Of a stretch of DNA of 29,639 nucleotides, positions 22,976 through 29,639 are shown one piece after another. Made by a program: the position numbers and the translations under genes. Source of the DNA: Syntrophomonas sp. UBA5314 (lineage in GTDB: Bacteria > Bacillota > Syntrophomonadia > Syntrophomonadales > Syntrophomonadaceae). The stretch covers positions 94,477 through 124,115 of the forward strand of contig DHRK01000066.1 in assembly GCA_002410325.1 (NCBI GenBank), written 5' to 3'. Each line of letters opens with the position of its first letter. Position 1 is the stretch's first letter. The notes under the pieces were generated by a model. The model did no database searches and was not told the DNA's origin. It saw only the letters and a list, made by a program, of their open reading frames with translations.

Positions 22976-24175
22976 TTATGGTTGGTTGCCTTTCTGATTC
23001 GTCGAACTTTGGCCTGAAGGCGTTTTGGAAGTTCCATTCTGCCCGTTGGTGGATTTCTGGCCGCTGCTTGACTTGCTGTTTCCGTCGGCTGGAGTGTTGG
23101 GATCTGTCTTTTTATCTTGGGTAGATTTGTTATCTCCATTATTCTTGGAATCTGTCCCTGATTTATCGGTAGTCTTACTGGTACTGGAAGTGGCCGGCTT
23201 CTGGGTGCTGGTCTGGGTCTTACTGGCCGATGTACTGGAACTGCTGCCCTCTACCACATTGAGAGTCTGCCCGGCAAACAGGGCATCCAGAACTTGCACG
23301 GCCAGCTTCTGGTCAACCACCCAGTAGCTGGCGGTCAATTCTCCGTAGGCGTCCCGCTCTTCATAAAAAGACCCGGGCAGGGTCTGGGAATAGATTCCTT
23401 CGGGATTGAAAGCCGGGGCCCAGGCAGCCAGTTTGAGCATATTACTTATCGAGATATTCGTGTAAATGCACTGGTGCAACTCGTTAACCAGACTGGGCAG
23501 ACGGGTAACCGTCTTGGCCTGCAGCACTTCCTTGGACAGGGCTTTTAAAAATTGCTGCTGAGCCTGAGTTCTATCTATATCGCCATAGGTATAATCGCGA
23601 AATCTCACAAATCCCAGGGCCTGGCTGCCGTCAAGATGCTGCTGGCCGGGCTGCAGATCAATCCCTTCCGAAGGCTTGTACATCCTCTGGGGTACGTTAA
23701 TATCCACCCCCCCCAGAGTGTCTATAATGTTTTTAAAACCGCTAAAGTCCATCTCCACATAGTAATCAACCTTGATGGACATCATTTCCCCGACCAGCTT
23801 GGTGGCCAGTTCCGGCCCCCCGTAAACACTGGCTGAATTGATCTTATCGGTGCTGCCGTTGAGCTTGACCCGGGTGTCCCGGGGAATGGATACTATGGCA
23901 ACCTTTTTCAGGTTGGGGTCCAGGGAAACCAGCAGCATGGTGTCGGAACGGGCATGCGTATTGTTCTGGCCGGGCCGGGCGTCAACCCCCAGGACAAGAA
24001 TGTTGGTCCTTTCTCCTTCTATTAAGAAGCCCTGGCTCTGGGCATCCTCGGCCTCGGCACTGGCCGGAAGCAAGCGGTGGAATATTTCGCCTATTCCCGC
24101 TCCCAGGGCAAAGAAAAAACCGAAAAGGATCCCGGCAGCCAGCATTATTCGAAAGTACATTTTTGCCTTGATCAT
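22976..24175 (-). CDS. LytR-CpsA-Psr (LCP) family wall-polymer ligase
   Basis: The frame opens at 24277, but the ATG at 24175 has AGGAAGG 7 nt upstream and starts the membrane anchor (MIKAKMYFRIMLAAGILFGFFF), giving 399 aa. LCP motifs are intact: NILVLGVDAR, RSDTMLLVSLD, SIPRDTRV, KINSA, YVEMDFSGF, LGGVDI and GFVRFRDYTYGDIDRTQAQQQF, with the conserved Arg and Asp residues that bind polyprenyl pyrophosphate. The family moves wall teichoic acid-like or other polymers from undecaprenyl phosphate to peptidoglycan. The last 85 or so residues are a Ser/Thr/Lys/Asn/Gln-rich low-complexity tail. It follows the TagO-like gene by 129 nt on the same strand, a functional pairing. The upstream gap has a 7-bp hairpin (24192-24208) just before the ribosome site and a TTGTACTACAA palindrome (24247-24257). 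Confidence 0.93.
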   Translation of the reverse strand: MIKAKMYFRIMLAAGILFGFFFALGAGIGEIFHRLLPASAEAEDAQSQGFLIEGERTNILVLGVDARPGQNNTHARSDTMLLVSLDPNLKKVAIVSIPRDTRVKLNGSTDKINSASVYGGPELATKLVGEMMSIKVDYYVEMDFSGFKNIIDTLGGVDINVPQRMYKPSEGIDLQPGQQHLDGSQALGFVRFRDYTYGDIDRTQAQQQFLKALSKEVLQAKTVTRLPSLVNELHQCIYTNISISNMLKLAAWAPAFNPEGIYSQTLPGSFYEERDAYGELTASYWVVDQKLAVQVLDALFAGQTLNVVEGSSSSTSASKTQTSTQKPATSSTSKTTDKSGTDSKNNGDNKSTQDKKTDPNTPADGNSKSSSGQKSTNGQNGTSKTPSGQSSTNQKGNQP

Positions 24176-24304
24176 TAATAATCCTTCCTGCACCAGGAGG
24201 GTCCTGGTAGTAGAATACCAACCCCGATTAAATACATTATCGTAGCTTGTACTACAAAAGTTTACCTCTGTTGGCAACGTACCTAATCAGGATTGGCAGT
24301 GTAC

Positions 24305-25375
24305 TTACATTTCGATCTTGCGTACATGAGCAGCTTCAGCAACCTGCGGTTCCGGGCGTTCCCCGGTGAATAAACCGATTTTGCCGGCGGCCAGCATAAT
24401 TAATAATAGTAATAGGATCAGCAGCAGGGTTGCTTTGGAACCGGTTATAAAGGTTATGCCCACCGCTACCAGAGCAAAAAATCCGCTGATTATGTAAATA
24501 ATCACTACACTGCGCCGGTGGCTCATGCCTATAGCCATTAGCCGATGATGCAAGTGGTCTTTATCAGGCCTGAGGATCGGGGCATGATTATTGATCCTGC
24601 GGATAATGGCAAAAAAGGTATCCAGAATCGGTATCCCCAATATGACAATCGGAACAAACAACATTATCAGGGCGGTACTCTTGACCGTGCCCAGGATGGC
24701 CAGACAGGCCAGGGTAAAACCCAGAAAGTTGGAACCACCGTCACCCATAAAGGTGCGGGCCGGATAAAAATTGTAGGGAATAAAGCCCCCGACGGCCGCC
24801 ACCAGGATAAAAGCCGCCAGAGCCGCCACGACTTGTCCTTGCAGCAGGGATACGATTCCCATGGTCAGGGCGGCTATTCCCGAAACCCCCGCCGCCAGGC
24901 CGTCCAACCCGTCGATAAGATTGACCGCGTTGGTCACTCCTACAATCCAAAGAAAGGTAAGCGGAAGGCTGAAATAGCCTAAATCTAACGGACCGTTGAA
25001 AGGATTGGATACGAAGTTCACTTCTATCCCAAAATTAATGGCTACTCCGGCAGCCACGCACTGCCCCAGAAGTTTCAGCCAGGGAGATAGCTGCCAGACA
25101 TCGTCAATAATGCCCACCAGGAATATAATGGCGGCGCCAATTAACAGCCCCCACATCGGGCCGGCCGGTTGGGTAAAGACCGTCATGGCCGCAAAAAAGG
25201 CGATAAAAATAGCCAGGCCTCCCAGACGGGGCATCACCCGGGAATGAACCTTGCGCTCATCAGGCCGGTCGACGGCTCCAATTTTGAAGGCAAGGCGCAT
25301 TGCCAGCGGAACGCAGGCTAGAGATATGACGAATGAAGCAGCAATAGCTAATATCTGATATAAATATGGGGACAT
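24305..25375 (-). CDS. tagO: Undecaprenyl-phosphate glycosyl-1-phosphate transferase, TagO/WecA type
   Basis: An integral membrane protein of the MraY/WecA superfamily, 356 aa with about ten helices. The frame is open to 25435, but the ATG at 25375 is preferred: GGGGGAGGG lies 11 nt upstream, and a good sigma-A promoter overlaps the longer start. Family motifs are clear: DRPDERKVHSRVMPRLGG, the VGIIDDVW acidic motif, NAVNLIDGLDGLAAG, TFMGDGGSNFLG, and the C-terminal HLHHRL with RRINNHAPILRPDKDHLHHRL, typical of GlcNAc-1-phosphate rather than phospho-MurNAc-pentapeptide enzymes. It should start synthesis of a lipid-linked wall polymer by loading a sugar phosphate on undecaprenyl phosphate. The neighbours (LCP downstream, CsaB divergent) fit a secondary wall polymer pathway. 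Confidence 0.9.
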   Translation of the reverse strand: MSPYLYQILAIAASFVISLACVPLAMRLAFKIGAVDRPDERKVHSRVMPRLGGLAIFIAFFAAMTVFTQPAGPMWGLLIGAAIIFLVGIIDDVWQLSPWLKLLGQCVAAGVAINFGIEVNFVSNPFNGPLDLGYFSLPLTFLWIVGVTNAVNLIDGLDGLAAGVSGIAALTMGIVSLLQGQVVAALAAFILVAAVGGFIPYNFYPARTFMGDGGSNFLGFTLACLAILGTVKSTALIMLFVPIVILGIPILDTFFAIIRRINNHAPILRPDKDHLHHRLMAIGMSHRRSVVIIYIISGFFALVAVGITFITGSKATLLLILLLLLIMLAAGKIGLFTGERPEPQVAEAAHVRKIEM

Positions 25376-25412
25376 AAAACGAAAGACCCTCCCCCAGTCC
25401 AATACTAGGTCC

Positions 25413-25441
25413 ATTCTAACATCGGACTTTCCCATTGTCTA
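25413..25441 (-). promoter_or_regulatory. Sigma-A-type promoter of the tagO-like gene
   Basis: Minus strand: -35 TAGACA (25436-25441), 17-nt spacer, -10 TAGAAT (25413-25418), each one base off consensus. It implies translation from 25375 and not from 25435. Confidence 0.6.
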
Positions 25442-25481
25442 TATGGCAAGTTCAGGATGAACGCTGAAACCGCCCCCTTCC

Positions 25482-25511
25482 TTGCTAACTGGACCCGACA
25501 AGGAATATAAT
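25482..25511 (+). promoter_or_regulatory. Sigma-A-type promoter of csaB and following genes
   Basis: -35 TTGCTA (25482-25487), 18-nt spacer, consensus -10 TATAAT (25506-25511), about 50 nt before the ATG at 25560. It is divergent from the tagO promoter at 25413-25441. Confidence 0.6.
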
Positions 25512-25559
25512 AGAACAGGTGTCCAATGGCTTATGAACACTGCAGAAGGAGCATTTTGA

Positions 25560-26633
25560 ATGAGAATTGCCCTTTCCGGTTATTACGGTTTCGACAATGC
25601 CGGAGATGAAGCCCTGTTATCGGCTATTACATCATCGGTTCGGGAATTGGCCCCCGAAGCTGAATTTGTCGTTTTTTCAGGTAATCCCGGCAACACCAGC
25701 AAGGTTCACGGCATTCCGGCCGTATACTATAAAAGCCCACTTAAGGTCATGCGCTCGTTAATGAATAGCGATCTATTGATCAGCGGCGGCGGCAGCATCT
25801 TTCAAGACATTACCAGCGGCCGTTCCCTTCCTTATTATATAGGGGTGGTAGCCCTGGCTAAACTGATCGGCAGGCCGGTAATGTTTTACGCTCAAGGGGT
25901 GGGCCCCATCAATCGCAAACTCAGCAAATTTTTAATGCGTCTGGTGGGCAACCGGGTGAACCTGATCAGCCTGCGGGACCGGGAGTCGGCCCGCCTGCTT
26001 CAAGAAATAGGCGTAACCCGCCCGCCGGTGATGATTACGGCGGATCCGGTTCTGGCTTTGCAGCCCGGCACATCCGACCAGGAAAATATAGCCGCTTGCT
26101 GTTCAGGTTGGGGCATAGGGAATAAGCCCCTTATATGCGTGTCGGTTCGCCACTGGCCGGCCCTGGACGGCTACCAGCAGGATCTGGCCCGGGTTTTGGA
26201 CAGGCTGGCCGGGTGTGGATATACTATCCTATTTGTACCGATGGCCTGGCCGGAAGATATTCCTGAATCTCGCCTGATAATGAGCCTCATGGAAGAGAAT
26301 TCCTCGATAGTGGATCGCAAGTTAAACAGCAAAGAGCTTCTGGCTTTAATCAGCCGATCGGAAATGCTCCTGGGAATGCGCCTGCACGCTTTAATTTTCG
26401 CGGCCAGCCAGGGGGTTTTGTTCGCCGGTATTTCCTATGATCCAAAGGTGGAGGCCTTTTTACATTCGTATGGCTTGGAGCCGCTTCCCCTGGCTTATGA
26501 CCTGATGCAGGAGCGGATTCAGCAGCTCCTCGATTCGGGTGAGATGAGGGAGGATATCACCCGGCGCTCACTTGATCTGCGGAGTAAATCCAAAGAAAAC
26601 GCGATTCTGGCTCTTTCATTGATAAAGACATAG
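25560..26633 (+). CDS. csaB: Polysaccharide pyruvyl transferase, CsaB type
   Basis: A 357-aa cytoplasmic enzyme with AGAAGGAG just before the ATG. It shows the pyruvyl-transferase pattern: N-terminal LSGYYGFDNAGDEALLSAI, LLISGGGSIFQDITSG, FYAQGVGPI, LISLRDRESARLLQEIGV, ADPVLAL, and C-terminal LLGMRLHALIFAASQGVLFAGISYDPKV. CsaB adds pyruvyl ketal groups from phosphoenolpyruvate to secondary wall polymer, creating the ligand for SLH domains. The nearby SLH protease (16660-20295) and the TagO and LCP genes support this role. Two plus-strand genes follow with short gaps (44 and 53 nt), suggesting one operon. This is one of the firmest functional assignments in the window. Confidence 0.92.
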   Translation: MRIALSGYYGFDNAGDEALLSAITSSVRELAPEAEFVVFSGNPGNTSKVHGIPAVYYKSPLKVMRSLMNSDLLISGGGSIFQDITSGRSLPYYIGVVALAKLIGRPVMFYAQGVGPINRKLSKFLMRLVGNRVNLISLRDRESARLLQEIGVTRPPVMITADPVLALQPGTSDQENIAACCSGWGIGNKPLICVSVRHWPALDGYQQDLARVLDRLAGCGYTILFVPMAWPEDIPESRLIMSLMEENSSIVDRKLNSKELLALISRSEMLLGMRLHALIFAASQGVLFAGISYDPKVEAFLHSYGLEPLPLAYDLMQERIQQLLDSGEMREDITRRSLDLRSKSKENAILALSLIKT

Positions 26634-26677
26634 AACTTGATTATAAATCACCGGCGAATGTTATTAGGAGGATTGGC

Positions 26678-28240
26678 ATGCATTTTAAACACTTTATTAC
26701 CAGCCTGGCTCTTATTATAGGATTGATCATCATTCCGGCGTCCAGCGCCGGAGCGGATACCTATATAACCAACGGCAAGATCGCTTCATCATCCGCCTTC
26801 AATCCGAGCGACGATTACAAGGTGGTCCAAACCCGTCCCGAGGGAGGCAGCCGCCTGTTGGATTACGCCAACGGCTACAGCGTCGATTATCCCGGTGATA
26901 TGTGGGTGGATGCCACCATTTCGGCCGTCCGGGTAACCCTGGCCAATACAGATACCCGGGTGGAAATCTATTATGACAATTTTTACAACACCATAAGCAA
27001 TACCAGCGACTATATCGGTTACAGCAACCTTTTCTTAAACAACCGGGGCGATCACTCTAAAGAATTGGACACCTATATCAACGTCAACGGCTTAAATACC
27101 CGTCTTTTACAGTGGAGCCGGGCTCCTTTGTCCAAAGTACCCGGTGACCGCTGCAATTACTTAAGCGCCGAAATCATTAAGAACAATTACGAAGTCTATA
27201 CCATTTTGGTCAAAACCAGCGGGGATCCATCCCAGTACCTGCCCCTGATCAAGAGCTTTAAACTGATTGAACGGCAGGGAACCCCGCGCATCAATACCAG
27301 CTATGCCCAAACCGATCGGGTCAGCCGGCTTAATGCTGAAACCCAGGCCTTTTATCAGGACTATTTTTCCTCTTCGGCGGCTCTGAAATGGGGTATATAT
27401 GAATACTCTGCAGGTCAGAACCTCAACCTGGTAAAGTCGCTGGAAGAACAGCTGGGCAGCCCCTTTCACGTACTGGTCTGGTACAAGAGCCTCGGCACCC
27501 CACTGCCCCGGGATATACTGGACCGGGCTTATCAGGATAATAAATATGTTGAATTGACTTTTCATACAGAAATAGCCGGAGCCGACAACCGCAGCGTAAT
27601 GTATGACATATTGAACGGGCAGTATGACGACTATTTTTCCAATTATGCGCGGGGTCTCAAGGATTTTGGACACCCGGTGCTTTTCCGCCTAGACAATGAG
27701 ATGAACGGCGACTGGTGCTCCTGGAGCAGCTGGCACAGCAGTAAAGATACGGAAATCTTTAAAGCCGTCTGGCGTCATATATACAACCTATTTGAAACCA
27801 ACGGAGTCAATAACGTGCTGTGGGTATGGAATCCCAACGATATTTCCTTCCCCGGCTTTAAATGGAACCACCATCTGGCCTATTTCCCGGGCGTTCAATA
27901 CGTAGATATCGTGGGCATGACCGGCTACAATACCGGAACCTATTTTTCCGGCGAACACTGGCGGAGCTTCGATTCCATATACCGGCCGCTTTACAGCGAG
28001 TATTCCCAGGTTTACGGCTATCCCTATATGATTACCGAATTTGCCTGCAACTCCGTCGGAGGCGATAAAGAGGCCTGGATAAACGATATGTTCAATCAGC
28101 TCAAGCAGTATCCCAATATCAAAGTGGCCAACTGGTTCAATGGGATTGATCTGGATAAAGCAGGCCAGCCGGGCCGCATATACCGGCTGGATGAAGACCC
28201 ACGTTACATTGCCGCCTTTGGCCGGGGTATGGCGCGGTAA
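26678..28240 (+). CDS. Secreted glycoside hydrolase family 26-like protein with a novel N-terminal domain
   Basis: A 520-aa exported protein; AGGAGG lies 6 nt before the ATG and the signal peptide ends near SSAGADT. Residues of about 45-200 form a domain I do not recognise (DYANGYSVDYPGDMWVDATI, then VRVTLANTDTRVEIYYDNF, ending PLIKSFKLIE); its pattern recalls PsbP-like folds. Residues of about 215-520 look like a GH26 barrel. VLFRLDNEMNGDW carries the likely acid/base E341 (the GH26 pattern is HEMNG; here N replaces H), and MITEFACN carries the likely nucleophile E454, with WNPND and VDIVGMTGYN between. GH26 enzymes cut beta-mannans and related glycans. Position between csaB and a MurJ-family flippase suggests trimming of an exported polysaccharide; the true substrate is unknown. 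Confidence 0.82.
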   Translation: MHFKHFITSLALIIGLIIIPASSAGADTYITNGKIASSSAFNPSDDYKVVQTRPEGGSRLLDYANGYSVDYPGDMWVDATISAVRVTLANTDTRVEIYYDNFYNTISNTSDYIGYSNLFLNNRGDHSKELDTYINVNGLNTRLLQWSRAPLSKVPGDRCNYLSAEIIKNNYEVYTILVKTSGDPSQYLPLIKSFKLIERQGTPRINTSYAQTDRVSRLNAETQAFYQDYFSSSAALKWGIYEYSAGQNLNLVKSLEEQLGSPFHVLVWYKSLGTPLPRDILDRAYQDNKYVELTFHTEIAGADNRSVMYDILNGQYDDYFSNYARGLKDFGHPVLFRLDNEMNGDWCSWSSWHSSKDTEIFKAVWRHIYNLFETNGVNNVLWVWNPNDISFPGFKWNHHLAYFPGVQYVDIVGMTGYNTGTYFSGEHWRSFDSIYRPLYSEYSQVYGYPYMITEFACNSVGGDKEAWINDMFNQLKQYPNIKVANWFNGIDLDKAGQPGRIYRLDEDPRYIAAFGRGMAR

Positions 28241-28248
28241 ATAGTTCC

Positions 28249-28267
28249 GGAACCAGGGAAAGGTTCC
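28249..28267. repeat. Small hairpin between the GH26-like and flippase genes
   Basis: GGAACC and GGTTCC pair around a 7-nt loop, 8 nt after the stop codon. It is followed by GTCAAAAAA on the plus strand, so there is no T-run and it is not a clear terminator. It may be an mRNA-processing or stability element within the operon. Confidence 0.3.
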
Positions 28268-28293
28268 GTCAAAAAATGAGGAAGAGGCCTTGT

Positions 28294-29639
28294 ATGACAG
28301 AAAATCAGAACTCGCGCACGGGCAGGACATTCCTGGGCGTATCGATGACCATATTCTTCGCCAAGCTCCTGGGATTCTGCCGTGATATTGTATTTGCCAG
28401 GTTTTTTGGCACCGGGGGACTGGCCGACCTTTTTCAGGCGGTCTTCAGCTTCCCCAACCTGCTGTTTTCCAGCATCGGTACAGCCTTATCATCAGTCAAT
28501 ATTCCCGATCTGACCTATTTCACCAAGCAGTGCAGCCGGGAAGAACGCAATCAGTACCTGGCCAACCTTATGGTCCAGGTCAGCCTTTTCGCCGGGATTA
28601 TTTCTCTCCTGGGCATCATAGGCGCCCCGTTCATAGGCAGGCTGATCGCCCATGATTTGGGGCCTGACGCTGATCGCCTGGCCATAACCCTGACCCGGAT
28701 AATGATGCCCACCCTGCTTTTTGTCAGCCTCACCTACCTGACCACCGGCGTCTTGCAGGTGCATTCCCATTTTCAGCTTACAGCCGCCATCAGCGTCCCT
28801 TTCAATATCCTTATTATTGCCGGGCTCTTTTGGAAAGGCAGCGACGTGGTTTTCGTCGGTTATCTTACCACGATAGGATGGTTTTTACAGTTCTTTATCC
28901 AGGTTCCGATCCTGATCAAAGAAAAGTACAGCCTGCGCGACTTCAAGCTTAACCTGCGCGACAGCTTTACCATCAACCTGTTTCGCAATATGCTACCCAT
29001 ACTTATCGGCAACTCCCTGCTGCAGGTGAGCCTGATCATGGACCGCACCGTGGCCATGCGCCTCTCGGAGGGTTCTACGGCCGCTCTTTCCTATGGAAGC
29101 AACCTCTTTGTGACCATAACCAGCGTCTTCATTGTCGGCATGACCACGGTGGTATTTCCCCGCCTGTCCCAGTATTGCCTGGAATCCGACTACGCATCAG
29201 TGCGCGACTTGCTGGGCCAGATATTTAAAATGCTGTTGTTTATCCTGATTCCCTACCTGCTGCTGGTCATCTGCTACCGGCAGGAGATCATCACCCTTAT
29301 CTATCAGCGGGGGGCCTTCGACAGCCGCTCCACGGCCATGACCTCCCTGGCCTTTTTATTGTACAGTTTCGCGGTTTTGGGCTACCTGTGCCAGGAAGTC
29401 TTCAACCGGGTTTTCTACGCCATGAAAAACTTCCGGGCGCCGATGACCGCCAGCTTGATCTGCCTGGCTCTCAAATTTGTTTTTGACTACTTTTTCTATC
29501 GCCAAACCGGCATAGTGGGCCTCAGCCTGTCAACCGCACTGGCCTTGTTGTTATACGGCATCATAATGACCTTTATGTTGAGCCGCCAAATCGGCAACTT
29601 CATAAACCGCGATTTGAGCTGGTATCTGCTGCGCTTGCT
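28294..29639 (+). CDS. MurJ/MviN-family lipid-linked glycan flippase, partial (cut by right edge)
   Basis: Starts at the ATG at 28294 behind a GAGGAAGAGG purine stretch, and stays open to the window end (about 448 codons). The family's N-terminal signature is seen: MTIFFAKLLGFCRDIVFARFFG, then GLADLFQAVFSFPNLLFSSIG and LSSVNIPDLTYF. Many hydrophobic helices follow, with MurJ-like blocks (NSLLQVSLIMDRTVAM, LSYGSNLFVTITSVFIVGMTTVVFPRLSQY, IITLIYQRGAFDSRSTAMTSLAFLLYS). MurJ proteins move lipid II or related undecaprenyl-linked glycans across the membrane. Downstream of csaB and a secreted glycosidase, this copy could serve an exopolysaccharide or wall polymer rather than lipid II. The 3' end is missing from the window. 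Confidence 0.92.
   Translation, partial: MTENQNSRTGRTFLGVSMTIFFAKLLGFCRDIVFARFFGTGGLADLFQAVFSFPNLLFSSIGTALSSVNIPDLTYFTKQCSREERNQYLANLMVQVSLFAGIISLLGIIGAPFIGRLIAHDLGPDADRLAITLTRIMMPTLLFVSLTYLTTGVLQVHSHFQLTAAISVPFNILIIAGLFWKGSDVVFVGYLTTIGWFLQFFIQVPILIKEKYSLRDFKLNLRDSFTINLFRNMLPILIGNSLLQVSLIMDRTVAMRLSEGSTAALSYGSNLFVTITSVFIVGMTTVVFPRLSQYCLESDYASVRDLLGQIFKMLLFILIPYLLLVICYRQEIITLIYQRGAFDSRSTAMTSLAFLLYSFAVLGYLCQEVFNRVFYAMKNFRAPMTASLICLALKFVFDYFFYRQTGIVGLSLSTALALLLYGIIMTFMLSRQIGNFINRDLSWYLLRL

Noticed and set aside
23000..23260. Low-complexity 3' part of the LCP gene as a sign of frameshift
   Set aside because: The frame stays open to a single stop, and Ser/Thr/Lys/Asn-rich tails occur in secreted wall proteins of this group.
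28249..28267. GGAACC hairpin taken as an ECF -35 box for the flippase gene
   Set aside because: GGAAC occurs, but no GTCTAA-like -10 is found 16 nt downstream, and the string is explained by a hairpin.
27788..28330. A 180-codon minus-strand reading frame opposite the GH26-like gene
   Set aside because: It is a shadow of a gene with catalytic motifs on the plus strand, and has no promoter or ribosome site.

Overview
The window looks like chromosome from a Bacillota (Clostridia-type) bacterium with an elaborate, S-layer-like cell surface. The reasons are: consistently strong AGGAGG-type ribosome binding sites with some TTG and GTG starts; many secreted proteins ending in the copper-amine-oxidase-N-terminal-like 'stalk' domain (PF07833 type); SLH domains together with CsaB; and LCP and TagO-type wall polymer enzymes. 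A Syntrophomonas or Desulfotomaculum-like relative fits, but the sequence alone does not settle the genus. No rRNA, tRNA, CRISPR array or intact mobile element is visible.

Layout. (1) 39-6283, minus strand: a tripartite RND efflux system made of a TolC-like protein, a lipoprotein adaptor, an RND pump and a TetR regulator. Two matching inverted repeats sit on the adaptor and tolC promoters and are the likely TetR operators. (2) 6515-13250, minus strand: four paralogous secreted proteins (304, 493, 446 and 781 aa), built from a repeated beta-rich module plus a C-terminal stalk domain. A decayed copy of the 781-aa gene's 3' end, with its terminator, lies between two of them. (3) 13780-15468, plus strand: an ECF sigma factor and a membrane anti-sigma factor fused to a DUF4349-like extracellular domain. 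(4) 15617-22756, minus strand: a further stalk-domain protein, a 1211-aa S8 protease with three SLH domains, and an 808-aa multidomain N-acetylmuramoyl-L-alanine amidase. (5) 22976-25375, minus strand: an LCP-family protein and a TagO/WecA-type glycosyl-1-phosphate transferase. (6) 25560 to the right edge, plus strand: CsaB-type pyruvyl transferase, a secreted GH26-like protein and a MurJ/MviN-family flippase cut by the window end.

How it fits together. TagO, LCP and CsaB can build, attach and pyruvylate a secondary wall polymer, which is the usual ligand of SLH domains; the SLH protease is encoded close by. The most interesting reading is a small regulon. The ECF sigma gene, the 781-aa gene and the 493/304-aa pair each have an upstream GGAACTT-N16-GTC(T/A)AA element with exactly the same spacing. 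This suggests that the sigma/anti-sigma pair controls itself and a family of modular surface proteins. The 781-aa gene also has a roughly 200-nt, hairpin-rich 5' leader, as highly expressed surface-layer genes often do.
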